Shown piece by piece: positions 36,903-48,127 of a stretch of 64,000 nucleotides of DNA. A model generated the notes under the pieces. The model was not told the origin of the DNA. It worked only from the letters and a program-made list of their open reading frames with translations, and made no database searches. Source of the stretch: Apiospora phragmitis. Taxonomy: Eukaryota; Ascomycota; Sordariomycetes; Amphisphaeriales; Apiosporaceae. Numbering within the stretch: position 1 is the first letter of the stretch; every line of letters starts with the position of its first letter. The stretch covers positions 1,178,001-1,242,000 of the forward strand of contig JAQQWL010000003.1 in NCBI GenBank assembly GCA_038363925.1, in the 5' to 3' direction. The translations under genes and the position numbers were made by a program.

Positions 36903-38277
36903 ATGTCTCAAGCCACAATGACGAGTCCCATTGAGCTCATTGACTCTATTGGCGCTGACTCCTTCAAGAAAGACACCGAGAGATATGCGGCAAAAGAGGC
37001 AGCACGCAGGCTGCTTGCGCGTATCGAGACACCCTTTGAGAGGATATGGGCCTTGGCCTTTGAGAACCCCGTCCTAGTTGGCAGGCCTACAGCTCTGTCA
37101 GGACCTGGCTGTCTGGGCCAAATGGACAGAGGCCGCGAGCAAAGGCGAGGACGGAAAGACTCAGACCTTGGATGACCTTCTTGGCTTTTGCAATGCCACC
37201 GTAGAGCCCAAATTACTATGTATGTTTTAGCGCACGCTTGTCGGTCTGGCCATCGACTAACGCAGACTGAGTAGATCGCTTCTTGAACCACATGGCTGCT
37301 CTTAATGTTCTGGAAGAAGTTGCACCAAACACCTGGAAACCGACGGCTTTCTCACTGGCTATGGGCGATGGTGTATCCTACATAGACCACGGCGTCCGTT
37401 GCGGGTAAGAGCTTATTTCTCCTGACTCGTCGATCATAGGTGCTGATTGGTATCAACACTGAGCTAACACGGTCTGAAAGCCTGGACCACACCATCCCCT
37501 GTGGCGTGAACCTCGCCAAGTTCCTGAAAGAGAACGGATACCGTGAGCCCCTGGACAAGGAGAAGTTCGACAACTACCGCGACCTGTACGGCGACGACTT
37601 CTTCGGGTTCTGCCAGAAGAACCCCGGCGCTGGCGGCAGCTTCATCGGCCTTATGACGGCGCTGCGGAACCATAAAATGGTCTGGACCGAAGTCTACGAC
37701 ACCCGGCGGCTCCTGGAGGGCGCCGATCTGGGCGGCGGTGACAACAGCAAGGCACCACCACCCCTCTTTGTCGACGTCGGCGGCGCGCACGGCCTCGACA
37801 TCCAGCAACTTCCTGGCCCGCCACCCCAACGAGATCCCAGCGGGTGTGCTGTTCGTCGAGGACCTGCCCGAGGTAGTCTCGACGCACGCCCACGAACAGC
37901 TGGACCCGCGCATCCATCGGGTCGCGCACGACTTCTTCACGCCGCAGCCCGATCCCGTGCTCCACAGCCGCGCCTACTTCCTGCACGCGGTGCCGCACGA
38001 CTGGCCGGACGCGGACTGCCTGCGCATCTTCGCGAACATCAAGGCCGCCATGAAGCCCGGCTACTCGAAGCTGCTGGTCTACGAGGTCGTGCTGCCCGCG
38101 CGGGGCGCGACGAGCCTCATGACGACGCTGGACCTGCAGCTGATGAACTGCACGTCCGGCCTGGAGCGGACTGAGGCGCACTGGGCGCGGCTGCTGGGCG
38201 AGGCCGGGTTCAGGATCGTGGAGGTCTTCCGGCATCCTCGGGCGGTGGAGAGCGTGATTGAGGCGGAAATGGTTTAG
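36903..38277 (+). pseudogene. COMT-type SAM-dependent O-methyltransferase with two frameshifts
   Basis: Transfers methyl from S-adenosylmethionine to a hydroxyl group, typically on polyketide or alkaloid metabolites. Exons 36,903-37,219, 37,275-37,404 and 37,481-38,277 join in phase; introns of 55 and 76 bp have CTAAC branch sites. N-terminal dimerisation region includes ETPFERIWALAFENPVLV and QDLAVWAKW. The SAM motif is LFVDVGGAHG, then VLFVEDLPEVV, then YFLHAVPHDWPD with the His of the catalytic HDW block, then KLLVYEVVLP. Reconstructed length is about 414 residues, usual for the class. One extra base near 37,079 and one near 37,806 shift the frame. The start is the ATG in gaaaccATGtc, which has a good context. 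Product unknown. Confidence 0.8.
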
Positions 38278-38386
38278 GTTGAGTACTTGGATATAGCTCG
38301 GAGCCAACTGATAGACATCGCATGACTGTGGATAAATGATACATAAGCAGTGGAAATAGAGCAAGACCTTTTGTAAATTAGCTAAC

Positions 38387-38461
38387 GTGGTTTATTATTA
38401 AGTGGTCTGTATTATTAAGTGGTCTGTATTATTAAGTGGTCCGTATTATTAAGTGGTCTAC
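38387..38461. repeat. 17-bp tandem repeat array, probable terminus of a DNA transposon
   Basis: Units of gtggtctgtattattaa start at 38,402, 38,419 and 38,436, with a shortened copy before (38,387) and a partial one after (38,453). It sits exactly where normal-composition DNA turns into RIP DNA. The 17-bp spacing equals that in the P-family termini, so it may be the left end of a fourth family; no matching right end was seen in the window. Confidence 0.6.
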
Positions 38462-38597
38462 CCTCACTACTTCTTAACTTTAATTTAATTTTAATGCGTT
38501 ATAACTTTATAATTATAATCTTTAAATTATTTTAAAAAGAACGGGTTATTTTAATAAATTAAGCGATATAAAGCTCTTTAAATTTAATAAGCGAAAA
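38462..38597 (+). mobile_element. RIP-mutated stub between the 17-bp array and Copia C4
   Basis: AT-rich sequence between the repeat array and the C4 LTR, perhaps the 5' part of the transposase of the element ended by the array. Too short and mutated to confirm. Confidence 0.3.
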
Positions 38598-41359
38598 TAT
38601 AAAAACAGCAGGAACTAAGGTTTTCTATACTACTTTAAAAGAGGTGCCACGTACCTGCGCGTACGAACCCCTTTTCTATTTTATAAAGAGGGGTATATAA
38701 TACCCCTCGTAGCTCGTATTAAAGATAGATATAAATAATAAAATATAATAATATAATATTACTTAAACCTTTATTTATATATTTATATAAAAGCTTATTT
38801 AATATTAATTAATAGTTATTCGTAGCGATTATAAATTAATAAGAGTAAAGAGACGATTTTACGCCCCTACCGACGTAAGGGCGACCGTATTAAAAAGCCC
38901 CGAGAATTTCCGCCCGTTAGAAATTCGGAAAAAGAGCCGAATTAAATTAACCGTACGAGGAGGAACCTCTTTTCCCGAGTATATATTATAAAAAGAGACT
39001 AGGTTTCGAATAATACGCGAGATTAATTAAGTTATATATAATTATATATATAAATAATTTTATTATACGATTTATAAAACGATAACTTTTATTAAAATAG
39101 AGTTAATTACGGTCGGCGAATCGAGAACGAGCTCGGACGTATTAAACTTAAATAGATTAACGACTTTAAACCCCGAATTATTTACGTACGAAAAGGTATT
39201 TTAAAATACCGAGATTTTATTAATAGTTTAAAAAAAAATTTAACCTCGCTTTTTAAGAACTCGAACTTTTAAACGTACTTTTTAAAAATATAATATTCGA
39301 ATTACTTACGATATACCTCGTATAATACTTTTTAAAATATTATATATTAAAAATAAAAAGAATTTTCCTTTAAAAAGTATTTAATATAAAGTTTAAAAAA
39401 TAAACCGAATATTATTTCGATTAAATTAATCGTAGGTTTTAAAAAAAGCTTTATTATTATTTCGAAACAAACGGGGTTATTATACCGGTAACTTAACGAA
39501 TCCTTTAAAAGTAAGCTCGTAAGTCTAATATTACCGGCCGCTCTTACTTATTAACGGGAACGACTAATAGAACCGATTTTGAAAACCCGAAAAAGGATAT
39601 TTTATACTCTTTTTAAGAATAAATAATTAAATAACCGCCGCTTAAGTAAAAGATACCCGGTCTGTATACGAGATAATCGTTCGCGATATTATAAGATACT
39701 TTAGGCCTAACGTTTAACCCTAGATTCTTAAGTATTTAAACGTCGTAAGATATTATTCTTTTTTTTTACTCCGGTACCGCCGGACTAGACCGTACGATTA
39801 TCTAGTTTAATATACGTTATAAAGTACGATATCCCTTTAAACAGAGTTATTTATAATAATAAAATCGATTAAAACAAGGTCGTTACCTTTTTAAAGGTAT
39901 AAAAGAAAAAAAAAACTATACCGGCAAGCCGTACGATATCTTTTATAATAAAGTATAGATATTTATTAAAACATACCGACGGCTAGATATATTAGAGAAC
40001 TAATACTATATAATCTTTCCGAATATTTTTTCTAGCCGTGCGGAGGTATTTTATTTTAATTATATCGGGCCTAAAAAAAGATAAAACAAAATATATCACC
40101 TTATAAACTCGTATTTTAATATAATAATAAATTACGCATAATATTTTATAAATTAAAGGATAACCTCTTTCCTATAAATAAAAAATAAAAACGCCGTAAA
40201 ACAATTTATCGAGGTTTTAAAAATCCTGCTAAATAAGCTTTAACTCGTATAACGAGCCCTCGGAAAAGAATTTAAAAAAGAGATCACTTTTTATACCGTA
40301 ATCGTACGAACCTACCGAGAAGCTCTAGAGCTTATACCGGCCTTTATTAATTAAAAGCTAATATACGAAGCGTTATTTTTAAAGCTTCGCGTATTATTAA
40401 ATATAATAACGGACTAAAAGCTATCGGAACAATATCTAACGGAGCAACTATATCGAAACCCGGCTATAAATACGTACCTAACTAATAAACGGTTTATAAA
40501 TAACCGTATAAAAAGAAACCGACCAGCTTATAATAATAAATTACCGTATAATAACTAACTACTAAAATAGGATAATAATTAGCGACTTATAAACATATTC
40601 TAACTTAGGTTATTATATAAGAATCGGCAGTTCAAATAAAGAACTTACTAAATCTATTATAAATAAAGCTATTAATTAATAAACCACTTAACTAAAAAGC
40701 GAACCCGTATAATAACCTAATACTTTTAAATATATAATAATATTAGATAAGAACTATTTACTTCGGACGAATATAAGGATTTCGTTTAAAATTAAAAAAA
40801 GAAAAAAAAAGAGTTAAAAACCAATGAAAAAGAGTACGACTACTTTAATCCGGAAAACGTATAATAAAATATTACTTATTTAATAAACGCCGCGTTTTAC
40901 TACCGGCTTATTAATAAAGATATCTACTCTTTAAAAATTACGTATAAGCCGATTAATTTAACCTTAATAACCTATATAGCTAAACTTATTAAAAAGAGTT
41001 TTAAAATACCGGCGCCGCCTTGTTTTTAATAATTAAAAAGCTTTAAATAAAGGCTTACATATAAAAGAACCTAGATATATAAATTAATTAAACCTCGAAA
41101 AGCGTTAAAATTAAGTTTAAAAATTTAAAGCTTATTTTATTAATTAAAATAATTAATATATAGAACTTATTAAAAATAATTAAGTATTATATCTTAAAAA
41201 TTATAACTACTTTCTTATTATTATTATATAACGCCGAATGGTTTAAAATATATTATAATAATATCTTTAATTTTATTATATAAAAAGACGGCGAAATATT
41301 CCTTATAATTAAGAAATAAGGACACCCGTTCTTTAATACCGGCCGTATAAAAACAATAT

Positions 41360-41789
41360 TATATTTTATTAAAAAACAGCTTCGATACCTCTACCGACGT
41401 TTTAAACACCCTCGTACAGAAAAGCTCTATACTCTCTTAAAGAAAGCCGGCCACGAGGACGTCGACCCTGCTGTTCTTAACGAGATCTAGAAGTTCTGCT
41501 CTTAATACTAAACGAACGATCCGGCGTTATAAAGATTTAAATTCTTATTATAAAATAAATATAAGTTTAATTACGAAATTATTATAAATATTATTTATAT
41601 TAATAAATAAAACGTACTTTAAATAATCGATATAAATATATCCTTTTAAACGGCTATATTCTTATATTTACTTAGCGTATAAAATACTTAAAATACCCTT
41701 TATAAATACTAAATATATATATATTAAGAACCTCTTAACTATGTCTCGTATAATCCGGGCACATACTTTTAAAAAAAGTTTCGAAACTA
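41360..41789 (+). pseudogene. Copia integrase remnant (C4)
   Basis: Reads, with stops, as a block resembling the Copia integrase core: near 41,575-41,650 INIIYINK..VL..IDI.ISF.TAIF, and near 41,735-41,785 a block NPGTYF matching the D-A-G-T-N-F motif with Asp to Asn. Interrupted by the insertion of P2 at 41,790. Confidence 0.6.
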
Positions 41790-43658
41790 ACGTATCCTAT
41801 AAGCGAATGTCTCACACAAGCGAATATCCTACTTTCATAAATTTCCTTATAGCCTCAACCTTTTTTTATATTTTTTTACGTCTAAAAATATTATAACTTT
41901 AAAAAAAAAGTAATATAATTCTAACGCTTTAAACGTTTTAAAAAAACTTAACTTTAAATATATAAAAGGCTATATTAATTTATTACGTTTTATTAAAAAC
42001 TTTATAACGTAAACGAAATAACTAACCTATATAACGCGAAATATTTATAAATTCTCGAAAGCTTTTAAATTTTAAAAAAAATACGATTATTCGATATATT
42101 ATTAATTTAAATACGCGATCGTTTCCTCTCCCGATTAAATAATATAAAAGATATAACGAATCGATTAATTATCTTACGTAACGCGGGACACGTCGACGTT
42201 AACTAGGCCTCTAACTTTATATAATAATAACCAGACCTCCGGACGCGTTTTAACCGAAAAATCGATTATTAAAAAGTCCTTTATAAAAATCCGGACGCGT
42301 ATCACGCGTAATTTACCCTTATACGAAATATAATTTATAAATACGAGATCTAAAAAGAGGATATCTATAACTTTAACGAGACAGGCTTTTTTATAAATTA
42401 AATCTCGTTCGAAATAATCGTAACCACCTCCGATTAACGCGGAAAGCTTAAAGTAATATAATAAAAAAACCGGGAATAAGTTACAATTATTCAGGGCGTC
42501 GGCATTACACGGCTACGCCATCCCTCCGTACATTATCTTTATTAAAAAAACGCACCTCTCTTCTTAATACGAAAACAGCCTATTATTAAAAAACTAGGTA
42601 ATCGTAATTATTAAAAATAACTAAATTATAAATAAAAAAAGCGAGGATTAAATTTAATACTTTAATTAATATACCAGGTCTTATATAAAGGGTAATTATC
42701 GCCTCTTAGTCTTAAACGGCCACGAAAGCTACCACTCGACAGCTTTCGAGCTCTATTATAAAAAGAACTCGATTATTATACTTTATATACCTTCTTATTC
42801 GTTATATAAGCTCTAACCTTTTAATATCGGCTATTTTTATACATTAAAAAAGGCGTACGGGAAAAATACTAAATATTTTATACGGGCGCATATCACCTAC
42901 ATTTTAAAGGAGGACTTCCTACTAGCGTTTTTAAAAGCGTTCCAAGGGATTTTCACCGTTTCGAATATATAAAGAGCTTTTTAAAAAACAGGACTCGTTC
43001 CGTATAATCTAGAATATATTATGTCATAATTAGATATAAAATTATATACTTTAATACTTTTAGGGACGTTTTTCGGCCTACTTATTCCTTAAAAATTAAA
43101 AACCTTAAATAACCCGATTAAGGCTTAATCCTAAACCGAATACGTTCGAAACCGTATCGTACGGTATTAAAATAACTTTTTAACGTTTATTTTAATTAGC
43201 TTTAATTAAATCGTAAAGGCTATAACGTATATTATATACCGAGTTACTTTTTTAAAAAGTAAAAACGCGATATTTCGAAAGTTAAATAAAATATTTAACC
43301 GGCGCCGCCGTATAAAAAAGAAACGGCTATAAAATAAAGGATTATTTCGTATATAAACTAAAAAAAACCTATAATTTTAAAAAGATATTAATAAATAATT
43401 ATAAAACGAATCGCGTTAAAAAAATAGTTATACGAGAAACGTTTAAAACACGCTTATAACGCTATAGAATTTACGAAGAGCCCGGGCATAATACGCGTAC
43501 TTATTAGAATAATATAAAAGTATTTAGAAATAAGGATTCCGATTAATTTTAATATATTAAATACGTTATAATAAAATTAATTTATATTTTATTAAAAAGG
43601 GTGTAAAAGAATGAGACATTCGCTTATATAGGATATTCGCTTCGCTTGTGAGACACGT
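41790..43658 (+). mobile_element. pogo/Fot1-type transposon P2, complete, RIP-inactivated
   Basis: 1,869 bp, same family as P1 but on the plus strand. Starts acgtatcctataagcgaatg, ends ..tgagacacgt, TA on both sides (41,788-41,789 and 43,659-43,660). The termini carry 17-bp units; the right end has a few extra bases (cgcttcgcttgtg). Transposase landmarks: a segment around 42,180-42,250, FNETGFF region near 42,375-42,395, SDRRG and IPPYII near 42,430-42,535, and the C-terminal YNPEYI near 43,005-43,020. Stops break the frame. Confidence 0.87.
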
Positions 43659-44204
43659 TAAGCTTTAAAAAATCTATCCTTTTAAAAAAAGTAGCACCGA
43701 TAAATAAATAACGAATAATAAATCTTTTAACTTAATACTTACCGAGTATTATATTAATTTCGTTAGTTTAAAAAATCCGTTAAGCGAACATTCGGAAAAT
43801 AACGTAAGCTAGTAAGCAGCTTAAATCATACTGCGCAAGGCACTAAGTTACGATCTAAAACTCTTCCGCTATTATTAAAGCCTGGAAGGACTTATTCCGT
43901 TATTTTATAGTCTTGCGGCTATGAATCCGAACCCTCAGAGTTGTTCTAGGGATATTATACTTCTCGGTGGCTTATTTTATTAACGAACTATTTATAACAT
44001 CCTGAATCGCGCGTTATAGTTATAACTCGTTAAGTTTACGGCCTATCGAAAAGAGGAAAAAAAAGGAAAAAGATAGTATTATTTAATTAACTATAAATTA
44101 AAAGCTGACTAGTTTATATACTAATTTATATATAGTGCTATTAGGGGCTATTTAAATTTAGGGGTCGCCGTTGCATGAGGTGACCGTAGCACCGTCAGCT
44201 GGCT
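43659..44204. other. Unclassified, partly low-RIP segment in the nested stack
   Basis: About 43,780-44,060 and 44,160-44,205 keep more TG and CA than their surroundings. I could not match it to the Copia, Gypsy or pogo families here, nor find a coding frame. It may be an inserted host fragment or another element. Confidence 0.4.
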
Positions 44205-45531
44205 TATAGTTTTTTTTCTTTTATACCTTTAAGAAAGTAACGATTTTATTTTAATTAATTTTACCGTTATAAATAGCTCGGCTTAAAAAGATATTATACT
44301 TTATAACGTACGCTAGACTAAATAATTATACGGTTTAATCCGGCGGTACCGAAATTAGAGAAAGAAAAGGGACGATATCTTATAACGTTTAAGTACTTAG
44401 GAATCCAAGGTTAGACGTCGGGCTTGAAATATCCCGTAATATTGCAAACGATTACTCCGTATAGAAACCGGGTATTTCTCGCTTAGGCGGCGGTTATTAG
44501 ACTATTTATTTTGAAGAAGAATATAAAACATCCTCTTTTCGAATTTCCGAAATCGGTTCTACCGGTCGGTCCTATTAATATATAAGAGCGGCCGGTAATA
44601 TTAATCGTACGAGCTTACTTTTAAAAAATCCGCTTATCGATATATTAACTCCGTTTCCCTAGAAATAATAATAAAGCTCTTTTTAAAATATACGGTTAAC
44701 TTAACCGAACTAGTATTCGATCTATCCTTTAAACTTTATATTAAACGCCTTTTAAAAAGATATTCTTTTTATCTTAATATATAATATTTTAAAAAGTATT
44801 ATACAAGGTATATCATAAATAGTTCAGGTATTATCTCTTTAAAAAATACTTTTAAAAGTTCGAGTTCTTAAAAAACGAGGTTAACGTTCCTTTTTTAAAC
44901 TATTAAAAAAATCCCGATATCTTAGAAAATTTCTTTATATATAAATAGTTCGGGGTTTAAAATCGTTGGTCTGTCTAGGTTCGATACGTCCAGGCTCGAT
45001 CCCGATTCGCCGACCGTAATTAACTTTATTTTAATAAAGGTTATCGTTTTATAAATTATATAATAAGGTTATTTAAATATATAATTATATATAATTTAAC
45101 TAGTTTCGCATATAATTTAGAACTTAGTCTCTTTTTTATAATATATACTTAAAAAAAGGGGTTCCTCCCTCGTACGGTTAATTTAATTCGGCTCTTCCTT
45201 CGAATCTCTAACGGGCGGAAATTCTCAAGGCTCCTTAGCACGGTCGCCCTTACGTCGGTAGGGGCGTAAAACCGTTTTTTTACACTTATTTATCTATAAT
45301 CGTTACGAGTAACTATTAATTAATATTAAATAAACTTTCGTATATATATATAAATTCCGAGTTTAATCGAGGTTTAATCGTTATATTTTATTATTTATAT
45401 TTATCTCTTTTATTAGTTACAAGGGGCATTGTATACCCCTTTTTATAAAATAGAAAAGAGGTTGGTACGCGTAGGTACGTAGCACCTTTTTTAGGGTAAT
45501 ATAAAAAACCTTAATTCCTACTATTCTAATA
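44205..45531 (-). mobile_element. Copia element C5, 5' part, reverse orientation
   Basis: The LTR lies at 45,324-45,531 (inverted), followed leftwards by about 1.1 kb of the gag-side interior homologous to 29,362-30,520 of C3. The 3' half is missing. It abuts the pogo fragment P3. Confidence 0.75.
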
Positions 45532-46409
45532 TTATTATAAAAAGAACTCGATTATTATATTTTATATACTTTCTTATTTATTATATAAGCTTTAACCTTT
45601 TAATATCGACTGTTTTTATATATTAAAAAAGGTATACGGAAAAGAAATTAAATGTTTTATACGGGCATATATTATTTATATTTTAAAGGAAGATTTCCTA
45701 CTAGCGTTTTTAAAAGCGTTCTAAGCGATTTTTATTATTTCGAATATATAAAAAGGCTTTCGAAAAATAAGACTTATCTTATATAATCTTAAATATATTA
45801 TTCTATAATTAAATATAAAGCTATATATTTTAATACTTCCGGGGATATTTCTTAACTTATTTATTCTTTAAGAATTAAAAACCTTAAACAACTCGATTAA
45901 AGCTTAATCTTAAACCGAATATATTCGAAACCGTATTATATAGTATTAAAATAACTTTTTAACGTTTATTTTAATTAGCTTTAACTAAATCGTAAAGGCT
46001 ATAACGTATATTATATACCGAGTTACTTTTTTAAAAAGTAAATAAAATACTTAGCCGGCGCCGCTATATAAAAAAGAAACGGCTATAAAATAAAGGATTA
46101 TTTCATATATAAGCTTAAAAAGACCTATAATTTCAAAAAAACATGAATAAATAGTTATAAAACGAATCACGTCGGAAGAGTAATTGTACGAGGACGTTTA
46201 AGGCACGTTTATAACGCTATATAATTTACGGAAAGCCCAGGCATGATACGCGTACTTATTAAAATAATATAGAAGTATCCAGGGATAAGGATTCCGATTA
46301 ATTTTAATATATTAAATACGTTATAATGAAATTAACTTATATTTTAATCGGAAAAGGTATAAAAGAATAGGACATTCGCTTATATAATACATTCGCTTGT
46401 GGGATACGT
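45532..46409 (+). mobile_element. pogo/Fot1-type fragment P3 (C-terminal half and right terminus)
   Basis: Matches the second half of P2 and ends in the family's right terminus (46,371-46,409) with 17-bp units at 46,371 and 46,388, followed by TA. The left half is absent where C5 begins. Confidence 0.78.
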
Positions 46410-46411
46410 TA

Positions 46412-47860
46412 AGAGATTAAGGGTAAAACTATAAAGCCGTACGAGAAATCTAGGCTCGTAATATAAGATTATAAAAAATATAAAAAAGAGTCTATTTTAA
46501 CCTAGTTACTAATAATCTAGCGGATAAGCTAAAAACTCCTTTTAACCCTCGGACCGACCCTAATCCGAAACTTTAACGTACGAGGCGAGCTACGCAATAT
46601 TATATAAGCGTATACTTAGTCGCATAATAAGCTAAACCGACTAATTTACGCACGCTTATTAATAGAGCTCAAGAACAGTTATCCGGAAAGAACGCTATTT
46701 TAAATCGTATTACCCCTATACGAACTAGTAAAATTAAGACTTTACTAATTTAAAACGTATTATAACTACTACGTATAAAATCTAGAAATAATAATATTAA
46801 TATATAACGCCTACTTATTATTTATTACGAATAAACCGGACACTTTCGATATTATAATAATATAGACTAACGATACGTTTAGCTTCGTTATAGCCCCCTT
46901 TTCTTAAAAAGAGGAAGAAAAGCTGGTAGAGGAATAATTCCGTACAAAATTAAAAAATATCCTAACTAAAAACATACTAATCGAGTTTAACGAAAGCAGG
47001 ATTTCATTAAAATCGTATAATATCCTTTTTGAGTAAAAGGGACAGGCTAACTAATTAAAGCCTATTAATTCGAAAGCTATTAATAAAACCTAATAAAATA
47101 TCTTTTAACGTATAAAAAAAGTATATTTAATTATTATTTATTAATTAAAAGTAGGGTATAACTTATTTATCGCCGTTTAAATATAAACCTTAAAAAATAA
47201 ATATATAAAGAGCTTAAATAAGCGTATTAATTAATAAATTTAAAACTCGATACGCGGCTTAAAATATATCTCGCTTAACCTTTATCGTATAAAGATATAT
47301 ATTTTTATTAATAACTCGTTCGTAAATAACGAGAATTTAAGTTCTTAACTTAAATACTTAATCTTATTAAGTTAAGAAATAAATCGTACGAAAAATTAGT
47401 TTAAAATTTAAAATAATATTATTTATTAAAGCTTAACGAAATATAAAAGAGTTACACGGAACTTATTAATTAACGAACTATACGGCACGATTTTTAATAT
47501 AAATAATAGTATTATATTAAGTACTACGCTTAAAAGAATTATATAAACCTTAAGATTTTAAGGTATATTGATAACCCTTTATATAAATTCGAGGTTTCTT
47601 TATAACTACCTAGTTAAGCTAGGTATAATAAACGAAAAGAGGCTTATAATCGATATTATATCCCTCCGAAAGTTATACGAAAAAAAGAGATCTTATAAAT
47701 CTATTACATCGATAATAAAGATAACCTAGCAAACGCCCTTACTAAGGTATCCTTAAATAAGGCCCTCGAATAAATAATCTCGATAAATAGCTTTACCGTA
47801 TATATAAAAGCGTATATCGAGAAGCTAGACTCGTATATCCTCGATAAGGTGTAACGTATC
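46412..47860 (+). pseudogene. Copia reverse transcriptase/RNase H remnant
   Basis: Legible blocks include EIKGKTIKPYEKSRLVI, then LLIIQRISQRLLLTLGPTLIRN, LIYARLLIELKNSYPE, and near 46,865-46,890 TNDTFSFV, which stands for the (Q)TDDT active site with one Asp changed to Asn and the preceding Gln codon a stop. The RNase H end near 47,600-47,800 matches the tails of C1 and C3. This shows what those two copies have lost. Non-functional. Confidence 0.7.
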
Positions 47861-48127
47861 GCGATATATAACGGCACCCCTATTATTATTACTATTTTTA
47901 AACCGTTTTTTCTAATTTATAGCGAGAAATAATATATATTAATATTTAATAACTTCCTTTATTATTATTACTATTACTAAATAATTAAAATAATTAATTA
48001 AAGAACTTATTACTTAATAAAATTAATATTAAAAAGGTATAATATTACTTATACGGCTTAAGTAGGCACCGAATACCGGATTAGCGTAACCTATTCGTAC
48101 GAAACCCTCGGGAAAAGAAGGCCCGTA

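Noticed and set aside
44101..44200. Short inverted repeat agctgac/gtcagct as a possible transposon
   Set aside because: Only 7 bp of inverted match and no target duplication.
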